NCBI RefSeq assembly: GCF_001553685.1
Contig: NZ_CP014264.1
Location: 1,000,001-1,064,000 of the forward strand
Length of the DNA stretch: 64,000 nucleotides
Direction of reading: 5' to 3'
From: Streptococcus sp. oral taxon 431
GTDB lineage: Bacteria; Bacillota; Bacilli; Lactobacillales; Streptococcaceae
The translations under genes and the position numbers were made by a program. Below, piece after piece: positions 57,493-64,000 of this stretch. Numbering within the stretch: the stretch's first letter is position 1; every line of letters begins with the position of its first letter. The notes beneath the pieces were generated by a model. That model saw only the letters and a list, made by a program, of their open reading frames with translations, made no database searches and was not told the origin of the DNA.

Positions 57493-57567
57493 GTTGACTT
57501 GCTCAACCCTTGGTGCTTAGCTTCTTTCACCAAGCATATTTTACGCGGGTTAATCGCTAAAGGAGAA
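57493..57567 (+). ncRNA. preQ1-II (COG4708) riboswitch upstream of queT
   Basis: Hairpin GGTTGA / TCAACC, then CTTGGTGCTTAG, a TTTCACCAAGCAT stem closure, and ACGCGGGTTAATCGCTAAAGGAG in which the 3' strand includes the ribosome binding site. This matches the streptococcal preQ1-II riboswitch as I remember its sequence. PreQ1 binding should hide AGGAG and stop translation of queT. Confidence 0.92.
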
Positions 57568-57570
57568 AAT

Positions 57571-58080
57571 ATGAAAAAACTAACTATCCGTGATATGGCA
57601 GATATTGCCATTGTCGCAGCTATTTATGTGGTTTTGACAATCACACCACCCCTTAATGCTATCAGTTACGGTGCTTATCAGTTCCGTATTTCTGAAATGA
57701 TGAATTTCCTTGCCTTTTACAATCCTAAGTACATTATCGGTGTTACTCTTGGATGTATGATTGCAAATTTCTTCAGTTTTGGAATCATCGATGTCGCAGT
57801 TGGTGGAGGCTCTACGCTTGTCTTCCTAAGTTTAGGCGTATGGTTGTTTAGCAAGTATAAAAAAGACTATCTTTTTAATGGATTGATTCGTAAAGATCAT
57901 TTCTTCTTTTCAATTCTTTTTTCGATTTCAATGATCACAATTGCTGCTGAATTGAACATCGTAGCTGAAGCACCTTTCTTCTTAACTTGGTTTACAACTG
58001 CTATCGGAGAATTCGCTTCCTTGATTGTTGGTGCTATTCTTATCGGAAAAATCGGTAAACGTCTTGATTTGACTAGATAA
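57571..58080 (+). CDS. queT: QueT-type ECF transporter substrate-binding component (queuosine precursor uptake)
   Basis: 169 residues from ATG 57571, immediately after AAAGGAGAAAAT that belongs to the riboswitch; an upstream TTG would start inside the aptamer. About five transmembrane helices (DIAIVAAIYVVLTITPPL, FRISEMMNFLAFYNPKYI, GCMIANFFSFGIIDV). The family is COG4708/QueT, an S-component taking up preQ1 or queuine with an ECF energising module. The preQ1-II aptamer supports this substrate. Ends with a hairpin at 58104-58132. Confidence 0.9.
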   Translation: MKKLTIRDMADIAIVAAIYVVLTITPPLNAISYGAYQFRISEMMNFLAFYNPKYIIGVTLGCMIANFFSFGIIDVAVGGGSTLVFLSLGVWLFSKYKKDYLFNGLIRKDHFFFSILFSISMITIAAELNIVAEAPFFLTWFTTAIGEFASLIVGAILIGKIGKRLDLTR

Positions 58081-58103
58081 TGAAATCATATCAAGTATTC
58101 ATG

Positions 58104-58133
58104 AAAAGGTCTGAACTCTGTTCAGTCTTTTTC
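58104..58133 (+). terminator. Terminator after queT
   Basis: Stem AAAAGGTCTGAAC / GTTCAGTCTTTTT with a T-T mismatch and one G-U pair, 3-base loop, T-rich tail. Confidence 0.75.
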
Positions 58134-58191
58134 TATAGCCCCAGACTCTCAACAAAAGTGGTATAATAAAGAAAAAAGGAATTATTTTAAT

Positions 58192-58608
58192 ATGTATAGT
58201 TATCGTATTTCAGTTTTTGAAGTCCTTTGGAAAAATCAGGTCATTAGATTTTTGTTAATTTTTTTAGCACTATTTTATTTCTATCTTTTTTTCCAAAGAG
58301 TTAAGACATCCTTAAAAAGTGGTGGGAGTATGTTAGATCCTTTTCATATTGCAAAGGGAAGATTATACATTCACACGATTATTCTTTTTAGAAAAAGGAT
58401 TGTTCCTCTAGCTGAAATTAGACAGATTGATATTGATTACATTCGAGGGAGAAGAATGAATGGGGACAGGTATCATCTGTATTTTACAAGGAAAGATGGA
58501 AAATCTTTTACTTTTCATTTTGGGAAAAGCAAAAGAAACGAGGAGTTAGTGAAAAATCTTGCCAATGTGGCCAAGAAGTGCCATATTAAAATCTATTATT
58601 ATTATTAA
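58192..58608 (+). CDS. Small membrane protein with cytoplasmic PH-like domain
   Basis: 138 residues, not assigned to a known gene. One transmembrane helix near residues 18-35 (VIRFLLIFLALFYFYLFF), then a strand-rich basic domain (GRLYIHTIILFRKRIV, IDIDYIRGRRMNGD, YHLYFTRKDGKSFTFHFG) like bacterial PH/EbsA domains, ending in a tyrosine run. Promoter TGGTATAAT with the -10 at 58162-58167; weak binding site AAAAAAGGAATT far from the ATG. It stands alone. Confidence 0.72.
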   Translation: MYSYRISVFEVLWKNQVIRFLLIFLALFYFYLFFQRVKTSLKSGGSMLDPFHIAKGRLYIHTIILFRKRIVPLAEIRQIDIDYIRGRRMNGDRYHLYFTRKDGKSFTFHFGKSKRNEELVKNLANVAKKCHIKIYYYY

Positions 58609-58674
58609 GAGTCGATTGCTAAAATTGAATTGTTGTCACTTGTGACAATTGTCAAAGTCAGGAGAGTAGCTAAT

Positions 58675-59322
58675 ATGCTTCAACTACAAGTAATAAGAGA
58701 AGATAATCAACTGAGAAACTTATTGATGAAAGAATGCGATATTCTATTTTATGACCAGTTGAAAGAGGTTGAATTTTCTCAGAACAATGAAGTTTATTCT
58801 CTTTCGCCCATAGCCTTTGCTAAAGACGGTAGTGGGGGAGAATATGTAATTCTTGAGGATGAGAGTATCGGCTTTATAGGGAGTGAAGGCCAAGTTGGTC
58901 GGGTAGCAGAAAGCCTTGATAACTTGCTTACTTTCTTAATTCATGCTGGTTCTATCTCAGACTTTTCTTGTCGGTTACTCTACCAAAACAAGGATTTGTT
59001 GGCAAAATTCTGTCAGGGATTTATCAACAAAGCACGACAAAATTACCAGTCAAAAGGCGAAAAGTGGGACAAAGTGAGAACTCTACTTGCACAAGAGTTG
59101 GGACTTGAATTTCAGCCAGAAAAACTGCAAGAGTTAGCCTTCAATTTTTATCAATCAGCGATAAGAACTCCACTATTTACTTGTAAATATGGTCATGGTG
59201 AGAATGAATATGTCTGCGATTCTGTTTTGTCAGATATTGTCGGCTTGTGGGTTTCAGAGCTGGTAGGGTTGACTGCAGAAGAAATTGTAGCTTTTGCTAG
59301 CACTAAATACAATCAAATGTAA
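58675..59322 (+). CDS. Conserved protein resembling SUKH/SMI1-KNR4 family
   Basis: 215 residues from ATG 58675 with AGGAG 10-14 bases upstream; an earlier TTG has no site. The N-terminal ~115 residues show the SUKH-like pattern PIAFAKDGSGGEYVILED, IGFIGSEGQVGRVAESLDNL and LLTFLI. The rest is helical (FCQGFINKARQNYQSKGEK). SUKH members often serve as immunity proteins of contact-dependent or polymorphic toxins, but no toxin is adjacent. Assignment is tentative. Confidence 0.68.
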   Translation: MLQLQVIREDNQLRNLLMKECDILFYDQLKEVEFSQNNEVYSLSPIAFAKDGSGGEYVILEDESIGFIGSEGQVGRVAESLDNLLTFLIHAGSISDFSCRLLYQNKDLLAKFCQGFINKARQNYQSKGEKWDKVRTLLAQELGLEFQPEKLQELAFNFYQSAIRTPLFTCKYGHGENEYVCDSVLSDIVGLWVSELVGLTAEEIVAFASTKYNQM

Positions 59323-59356
59323 AGAACAAAAATTTATTTCCACTTAAAATATTTTA

Positions 59357-59365
59357 TGTTATAAT
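59357..59365 (+). promoter_or_regulatory. Promoter of the first FNT channel gene
   Basis: TGTTATAAT with -10 at 59360-59365; closely similar in sequence and position to that of the second FNT gene. Confidence 0.6.
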
Positions 59366-59393
59366 ATTAACAATTATATTTTAAGGAGTTTAT

Positions 59394-60191
59394 ATGAGTT
59401 CTTCAGAATTTATTTCAAAGATTGATTATTATTGCCATAAGAAAGAAAGTTTATTTGACCAAAGTAAGTTTAAATATGCCATTCGTTCGATGTTTGCAGG
59501 TGCTTTCTTAACCTTTAGTACAGCCGCTGGGGCCATAGGTGCTGATCTACTCAATAGCATCGTTCCAAGTGCTGGTTATTTCCTATTTCCCTTTGTATTT
59601 GCATGGGGACTTGCCTATATCGTTTTCTTGAATGCCGAGTTGGTGACGTCAAATATGATGTACTTGACAGCTGGAACATTTTTGAAGAAGATTGATTGGA
59701 AAAAAGCCTTTATCATTTTACTCTATTGTGCCTTTTTCAACTTAGTTGGCGCTCTGTTAGCAGGTTGGTGCTTTGCTAACTCATCGGCTTTTTCACACCT
59801 GACACACGACAGTTATCTTCCAAAGATTGTAGCTAAGAAGTTGGCACGACCTAGTGAGTTGGTCTTGTTGGAGGGGATTTTGGCAAATATGTTCGTAAAT
59901 ATTGCCATTCTATCTTCAATTTTGGTTAAGGATAGCAATGCCAAACTCTGGATTATCTTGTCAGCTATTTCTATGTTTGTTTTCTTATCTAACGAGCATA
60001 TTGCAGCTAACTTTTCATCTTTTAGCATTATTAAATTCAGCATTGTTTCTGATCAAATTGCTAACTTTGATATTCCAAATATCCTACGTCATTGGAGTGT
60101 TACCTTCATTGCTAACTTGATTGGTGGAGGATTCCTAATAGGTTTACCATACGCTTATCTTAATAAAAATGAAGAGACTTATGTTGATTAG
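59394..60191 (+). CDS. Formate/nitrite transporter (FNT) family channel, copy 1
   Basis: 265 residues with six transmembrane helices. FNT signatures: FAGAFLTFSTAAGAIGADLL, LNAELVTSNMMYLT and a NEHIAANFSSF helix. FNT channels form pentamers carrying formate, lactate or nitrite with protons. AAGGAGTTTAT precedes the ATG. The copy at 60581 is very similar along its length, so this is a tandem duplication. Confidence 0.92.
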   Translation: MSSSEFISKIDYYCHKKESLFDQSKFKYAIRSMFAGAFLTFSTAAGAIGADLLNSIVPSAGYFLFPFVFAWGLAYIVFLNAELVTSNMMYLTAGTFLKKIDWKKAFIILLYCAFFNLVGALLAGWCFANSSAFSHLTHDSYLPKIVAKKLARPSELVLLEGILANMFVNIAILSSILVKDSNAKLWIILSAISMFVFLSNEHIAANFSSFSIIKFSIVSDQIANFDIPNILRHWSVTFIANLIGGGFLIGLPYAYLNKNEETYVD

Positions 60192-60232
60192 CACTTAGCT
60201 CTTACTAAATAAAATGAAAATCAATAATAGAG

Positions 60233-60270
60233 GAGGTCGGGACTAAAAATCCAGACCTCGATTTTTTTTC
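60233..60270 (+). terminator. Terminator after FNT copy 1
   Basis: Stem GAGGTC-G-GGA / TCC-A-GACCTC with one mismatch and a 7-base loop, ending in ATTTTTTTT. Confidence 0.85.
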
Positions 60271-60468
60271 TAAAGAACTTTTTGATAAAAACGTTATTTT
60301 CTCTGTCTATAAATTCAAACAAATTATTAGTGCATGGACTTTTGCTGAAAAATAAAGAGACTCTTTTGTAAATTCATATAGAACAAAATAAAAACGTATA
60401 TTAAATATATAGAGTAGAGAATTTGAAGATAAAGAGTTGAAAACATTAAAGATGCTGATACAAAGTAA
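60271..60468. other. AT-rich spacer between FNT copies
   Basis: No gene, repeat or structured RNA is apparent. Its AT content and lack of a strong ribosome binding site argue against coding on either strand. The cre-like site and second FNT promoter follow. Confidence 0.5.
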
Positions 60469-60483
60469 ATGGAAACGATTGCT
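60469..60483 (+). promoter_or_regulatory. cre-like site upstream of FNT copy 2
   Basis: ATGGAAACGATTGCT fits WTGNAANCGNWNNCW at every position and lies about 63 bases before the -10 (60546-60551), where CcpA could activate rather than block. Confidence 0.5.
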
Positions 60484-60542
60484 AAAAGTGATCAAAATAT
60501 TGTAAATAGAATTAAGAAAGCCTTCCCATAATTTCGATTTTA

Positions 60543-60551
60543 TGTTATAAT
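60543..60551 (+). promoter_or_regulatory. Promoter of FNT copy 2
   Basis: TGTTATAAT with -10 at 60546-60551, preceded by TTTTA as in copy 1. Confidence 0.6.
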
Positions 60552-60580
60552 ATTCACAAATAAAAGTTTTAGGAGTTTAT

Positions 60581-61378
60581 ATGGTTTCTTCAGAATTTAT
60601 CTCAAAAATTGAGTTTGCTTGTAAGAAAAAGGAAAGTCTTTACAGTCAAAGTAAATTCAAGTACGCTATCCGTTCAATGTTTGCTGGTGCATTCTTAACA
60701 TTTAGTACAGCAGCTGGTGCAGTTGGAGCTGACTTGATTAATAAGATTGCTCCTGGTAGTGGACGTTTCCTCTTCCCATTTGTTTTCGCTTGGGGATTGG
60801 CTTACATTGTCTTCTTGAATGCTGAGTTAGTAACATCTAACATGATGTTCTTGACAGCTGGTAGCTTTTTGAAAAAAATTAGCTGGAGAAAAACAGCTGA
60901 AATTCTTCTATATTGTACACTCTTTAATTTGATCGGTGCTCTTATAGCAGGTTGGGGATTCGCCCATTCAGCAGCTTATGCAAACCTTACCCATGATAGC
61001 TTTATTTCTGGAGTTGTGGAAATGAAGTTGGGCCGTTCAAATGAACTTATCTTGCTTGAAGCTATCTTGGCTAATGTCTTTGTAAATATCGCAATTCTTT
61101 CATTTGTTTTAGTCAAAGATGGGGGAGCTAAACTTTGGTTAGTTCTTTCAGCTATTTACATGTTTGTATTCTTAACAAATGAACACATCGCCGCAAACTT
61201 TGCATCATTTGCTATCGTGAAATTCAGTGTTGCTGCTGATTCAATCGCAAACTTCGGTATTGGAAATATTCTTCGTCACTGGGGTGTAACCTTTATTGGT
61301 AACTTTATTGGTGGTGGTCTACTGATGGGATTGCCTTACGCCTTCTTAAACAAAAACGAAGATACATATGTAGATTAA
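60581..61378 (+). CDS. Formate/nitrite transporter (FNT) family channel, copy 2
   Basis: 265 residues, the same length as the copy 1.2 kb upstream and alignable without gaps. Shared motifs FKYAIRSMFAGAFLTFSTAA, FPFVFAWGLAYIVFLNAEL and FLTNEHIAANFASF. Differences are concentrated in the 130-150 loop and a few membrane residues, so transported substrate or regulation may differ. AGGAGTTTAT precedes the ATG. The upstream cre-like site suggests carbon-source control fitting formate or lactate export in mixed-acid fermentation. Confidence 0.92.
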   Translation: MVSSEFISKIEFACKKKESLYSQSKFKYAIRSMFAGAFLTFSTAAGAVGADLINKIAPGSGRFLFPFVFAWGLAYIVFLNAELVTSNMMFLTAGSFLKKISWRKTAEILLYCTLFNLIGALIAGWGFAHSAAYANLTHDSFISGVVEMKLGRSNELILLEAILANVFVNIAILSFVLVKDGGAKLWLVLSAIYMFVFLTNEHIAANFASFAIVKFSVAADSIANFGIGNILRHWGVTFIGNFIGGGLLMGLPYAFLNKNEDTYVD

Positions 61379-61403
61379 AAGTTGGATTTATTCCAACTTT
61401 TTC
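61378..61403 (+). terminator. Terminator after FNT copy 2
   Basis: Perfect stem AAAGTTGGA / TCCAACTTT with TTTAT loop, then TTCTTTTTG. Confidence 0.88.
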
Positions 61404-61458
61404 TTTTTGTTTATCCATGCTATAATGAATGTAGAATAGATAAATATAGAGGAATAAC

Positions 61459-62733
61459 ATGAACGAGATTAAATGTCCCAATTGTGGCGAAGTATTTACA
61501 GTCAATGAAAGTCAATATGCAGAACTGCTTTCTCAAGTTCGAACTGTAGAGTTTGACAAAGAATTACATGAGCGGATCAAGCAAGAATTGACTTTAGTAG
61601 AGCAAAAAGCTTTAAATGAACAACAGGCAAAACTGGCTCAAAAAGACCAAGAAATTGCCCAGCTTCAAAGTCAAATTAACAACTTTGATACAGAAAAAGA
61701 ATTGGCAAAAAAAGAAGTAGAGCAAACTGCTAGTCAAAGCTTGCTAGAGAAAGAAAAAGAAGTCCAAGCTCTCGAAAATCAATTGGCTACCTTGCGCTTG
61801 GAGCATGAAAATCAACTACAAAAAACTCTTTCTGATCTTGAAAAAGAACGTGATCAGGTCAAAAATCAGCTCCTCTTACAAGAAAAAGAAAACGAACTTT
61901 CTCTTGCTTCTGTTAAACAAAACTACGAAGCCCAGCTTAAGGCAGCTAGTGAACAGGTTGAATTTTACAAGAATTTCAAGGCCCAACAATCAACCAAGGC
62001 AATCGGTGAAAGTTTGGAACACTATGCAGAAAGTGAGTTTAACAAGGTTCGAAGCTTTGCCTTTCCAAATGCATACTTTGAGAAGGACAATAAGGTTTCA
62101 GCACGTGGTTCTAAGGGCGATTTTATCTTCCGTGATTTTGATGAAAATGGACTAGAATTCATTTCCATCATGTTTGAGATGAAAAATGAAGCAGACGGGA
62201 CAGAGAAGAAACATAAAAATGCAGACTTCTATAAAGAGTTGGATAAGGATCGTCGTGAGAAAAACTGTGAGTATGCAGTTTTGGTAAGTATGCTTGAGGC
62301 TGATAACGACTACTTCAATACTGGGATTGTCGATGTTAGTCACGAATATGATAAGATGTATGTCATTCGTCCCCAGTTCTTTATCCATTTGATTGGACTC
62401 TTGCGCAATGCTGCACTGAATTCTCTCAAATACAAGCAGGAATTGGCTTTGGTTCGCGAGCAAAATATTGACATTACGCATTTCGAGGAAGATTTGGATG
62501 CCTTTAAGGTAGCCTTTGCAAAGAACTATAATTCAGCTTCTGTTAACTTTGGTAAGGCCATTGACGAAATTGACAAGGCTATCAAACGCATGGAAGAAGT
62601 CAAGAAATTCCTAACAACATCAGAAAACCAACTCCGCCTTGCTAACAACAAATTGGATGATGTTTCCGTTAAAAAATTGACTCGGAAGAATCCGACTATG
62701 AAAGCAAAATTTGAAGCCTTGAAGGAAGACTAG
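61459..62733 (+). CDS. DUF2130 family protein with zinc-ribbon start and coiled coil
   Basis: 424 residues. Starts with CPNCGEVF (zinc-ribbon half), then a long coiled coil (~35-175, repeating KEKEVQALENQLATLR) and the C-terminal DUF2130 core (SLEHYAESEFNKVRSFAFPN, GSKGDFIFRDFDENGLEFIS, FEMKNEADGTEKKHKNADF, with a nuclease-like D...E-x-K arrangement). The core resembles a restriction-endonuclease fold and DUF2130 proteins have been suggested to act on DNA, but the function is unproven. AGAGGAATAAC precedes the ATG; GNAT gene starts nine bases after. Confidence 0.85.
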   Translation: MNEIKCPNCGEVFTVNESQYAELLSQVRTVEFDKELHERIKQELTLVEQKALNEQQAKLAQKDQEIAQLQSQINNFDTEKELAKKEVEQTASQSLLEKEKEVQALENQLATLRLEHENQLQKTLSDLEKERDQVKNQLLLQEKENELSLASVKQNYEAQLKAASEQVEFYKNFKAQQSTKAIGESLEHYAESEFNKVRSFAFPNAYFEKDNKVSARGSKGDFIFRDFDENGLEFISIMFEMKNEADGTEKKHKNADFYKELDKDRREKNCEYAVLVSMLEADNDYFNTGIVDVSHEYDKMYVIRPQFFIHLIGLLRNAALNSLKYKQELALVREQNIDITHFEEDLDAFKVAFAKNYNSASVNFGKAIDEIDKAIKRMEEVKKFLTTSENQLRLANNKLDDVSVKKLTRKNPTMKAKFEALKED

Positions 62734-62742
62734 GAGGATCCT

Positions 62743-63186
62743 ATGCAGATACGAAAAGCAACCATGAAAGATGCTGAAGCCCTACTGTCTTTATACGAAG
62801 ACTTGGGCTATCCAACGACCGCTTCTAATCTGTCTCGACGTTTAGAAATGATTCTTTCTCAACCACATTATGGCTGTCTTCTAGCTGAAAGAAACGGAGA
62901 AATTTTAGGTTTCTTAGGTTATGCAAAGCTCTTCTTTTTTGAAACAGATGGATCTTATTATCGTATTTTAGCTTTGTCAGTTGCAAAAGAAACAAGACGA
63001 CAAGGAATTGCTAGTAGGCTAATTGATGAATTGAAAAAACAAGCAGTAAAAGAAGGAGTTAAGGCACTGGCTCTAAATAGTGGATTAACCGCTGAACGAA
63101 ATGCTGCACATCAGTTTTATCAGGCAGTTGGATTTGAAAAAGTGACTGCCGGCTTTGCCTTGCATTTAAAAACTCAACATAAATAA
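62743..63186 (+). CDS. GNAT family N-acetyltransferase
   Basis: 147 residues with acetyl-CoA-binding motif A RRQGIASRLIDELKKQAVKE and the Tyr/Phe-rich end HQFYQAVGFEKV. Substrate unknown; the fold is that of small-molecule or protein N-acetyltransferases. The ATG is nine bases after DUF2130 with AGGAGGATCC, and the operon continues towards the hydrolase. Confidence 0.87.
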   Translation: MQIRKATMKDAEALLSLYEDLGYPTTASNLSRRLEMILSQPHYGCLLAERNGEILGFLGYAKLFFFETDGSYYRILALSVAKETRRQGIASRLIDELKKQAVKEGVKALALNSGLTAERNAAHQFYQAVGFEKVTAGFALHLKTQHK

Positions 63187-63217
63187 ATCATGAAAAAATA
63201 GTAGAGGGAACGAAGTA

Positions 63218-64000
63218 ATGTCTTCAACAAAAGGGAAAACATTATATTTTAACGATAAGAGCATGGATTATGTGACCTTTGGAAAAGGGAATCAACCTCT
63301 GGTAATTATACCAGGATTGGGCGATGGACTACAAACGGTTAAAGGTATGGCTATGTCTTTTTCAATCACATACCGTATACTTGCCGAACGTTACAAAATT
63401 TATGTTTTTTCTCGAATCAATGAGTTGAGGCAGGGTTATACCACCCGGGATATGGCAGCAGATGTTGCAGAAGCAATGGTGGTATTGAATATTACCAGTG
63501 CCTATGTTATGGGGATTTCACAAGGTGGGATGATTGCCCAATGGCTAGCTGTAAACTTTCCAGAAAAGGTTCAAAAGCTCATTTTAGCCGTGACCACTGC
63601 AAAACTAAGTAATCTAGGCAGGGGAGAGAATTAGTCGCTGGCTGAACCTGAGTCAAATAGGAAATTATAAAGATCTGATGATTGATATCGCTCGTCATTC
63701 TTACACGACTAAATCCTTTGGAAAATTTAAATACCTTTATCGAATAATGGGAATTTTTGGTCATATTAAAGATAAACAACGTATTGATATTCAGTCTGTA
63801 TCTTGTTTGAAACATGATAGTCTAGATTTTTTGGAAAAAATCAACTGCCCTACGTTAATCATTGGAGCAGAAAAAGATGATGTTCTTGGCGTAGATGATT
63901 CGTTTGGATTGCATCATCATATCAGAGGTAGTCAACTGATTATATTACCAGGGTGTGGACATGCACTCTATGAACAGAATAAGGATTTCCAAAAAAGAGT
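63218..64000 (+). pseudogene. Alpha/beta hydrolase, broken by a frameshift and cut by window end
   Basis: Frame 1 (63218-63634, 138 aa) has the fold start, the oxyanion segment IPGLGDGLQTVKG and the nucleophile elbow GISQGG. It stops at 63634 after KLSNLGRGEN. Another frame then continues uninterrupted to the end of the window (RISRWLNLSQIGNYKDLM, NCPTLIIGAEKDDVLGV, PGCGHALYE) and carries the Asp and His of the triad. A one-base indel near 63610-63632 therefore breaks the gene, unless it is a sequencing error. The window ends inside it. Confidence 0.82.

Noticed and set aside
60307..60495. 62-codon minus-strand ORF between the FNT genes
   Set aside because: Very AT-rich, no ribosome binding site, overlaps the FNT copy 2 regulatory region.
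1..64000. CRISPR array linked to the DUF1887 nuclease
   Set aside because: No regularly spaced direct repeats of 28-37 bases and no cas genes were seen in the window.

Overview
The window looks like chromosome from a mitis-group Streptococcus (S. mitis, S. oralis, S. infantis or S. pneumoniae relatives). The evidence is low GC, AGGAGG-type ribosome binding sites, extended -10 promoters (TGnTATAAT), two BOX-type intergenic repeats, and proteins I recognise as close to pneumococcal Nox, PavA, PmrA, CoiA, CpoA, VicRKX, PepX and Obg. Gene blocks that I recall lying far apart in S. pneumoniae TIGR4 are adjacent here, so the local order is rearranged relative to that strain.

Layout. 1-1.6 kb: end of glyS and a DUF896 gene. 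1.6-4.6 kb (minus): a redox operon of an ApbE flavin transferase, a small FMN reductase, and a larger FMN reductase with a PAS-like domain and two flavinylation-like motifs in its tail. 4.8-6.2 kb: NADH oxidase nox behind a promoter carrying a CcpA (cre) site. 6.3-8.9 kb (minus): a YitT membrane protein and pavA/rqcH. 9-17.7 kb: housekeeping run ybeY, dgkA, era, mutM, coaE, pmrA, rpmG, secG, (BOX), rnr, smpB, tehB. 17.9-22.7 kb: an orphan CARF/DUF1887 (Card1-like) nuclease, then competence gene coiA, pepF and an O-methyltransferase. 22.7-25.2 kb: prsA followed by an intact ISL3-family element inserted in the loop of the prsA terminator. 25.4-29.5 kb: ftsW and ppc. 29.5-31.2 kb: a small accessory island with an IS30-type transposase remnant and an unrecognised membrane-anchored protein. 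31.3-34.3 kb: a Trp T-box and the trpXYZ tryptophan ABC transporter. 34.5-42.8 kb: hypothetical, dnaG, rpoD, MIP18-type protein, glycolipid synthases, PspC and DUF4044 small proteins, obgE. 42.8-45.6 kb (minus): pepX-argR. 45.7-49.8 kb: mutY, vicRKX. 49.8-52.2 kb (minus): thioredoxin-like protein and pgm. 52.3-56.3 kb: ABC-F, Rgg-type regulator, MFS exporter. 56.4-57.4 kb (minus): tRNA-Arg(CCG), mscL, gtrA. 57.5-64 kb: preQ1-II riboswitch and queT, two unknown genes, tandem formate/nitrite-type channels, a DUF2130 protein, a GNAT enzyme and a frameshifted alpha/beta hydrolase cut by the window end.

The most interesting items are the self-contained cytoplasmic flavinylation operon, the CARF nuclease with no CRISPR locus in view, the IS insertion that splits a terminator while carrying a replacement one, the IS30 remnant that may serve as the ppc terminator, a Trp-codon leader ORF between the T-box and trpX, and four promoters placed so close to the start codon that the mRNAs should be leaderless. 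No rRNA, CRISPR array, prophage or replication origin was seen.
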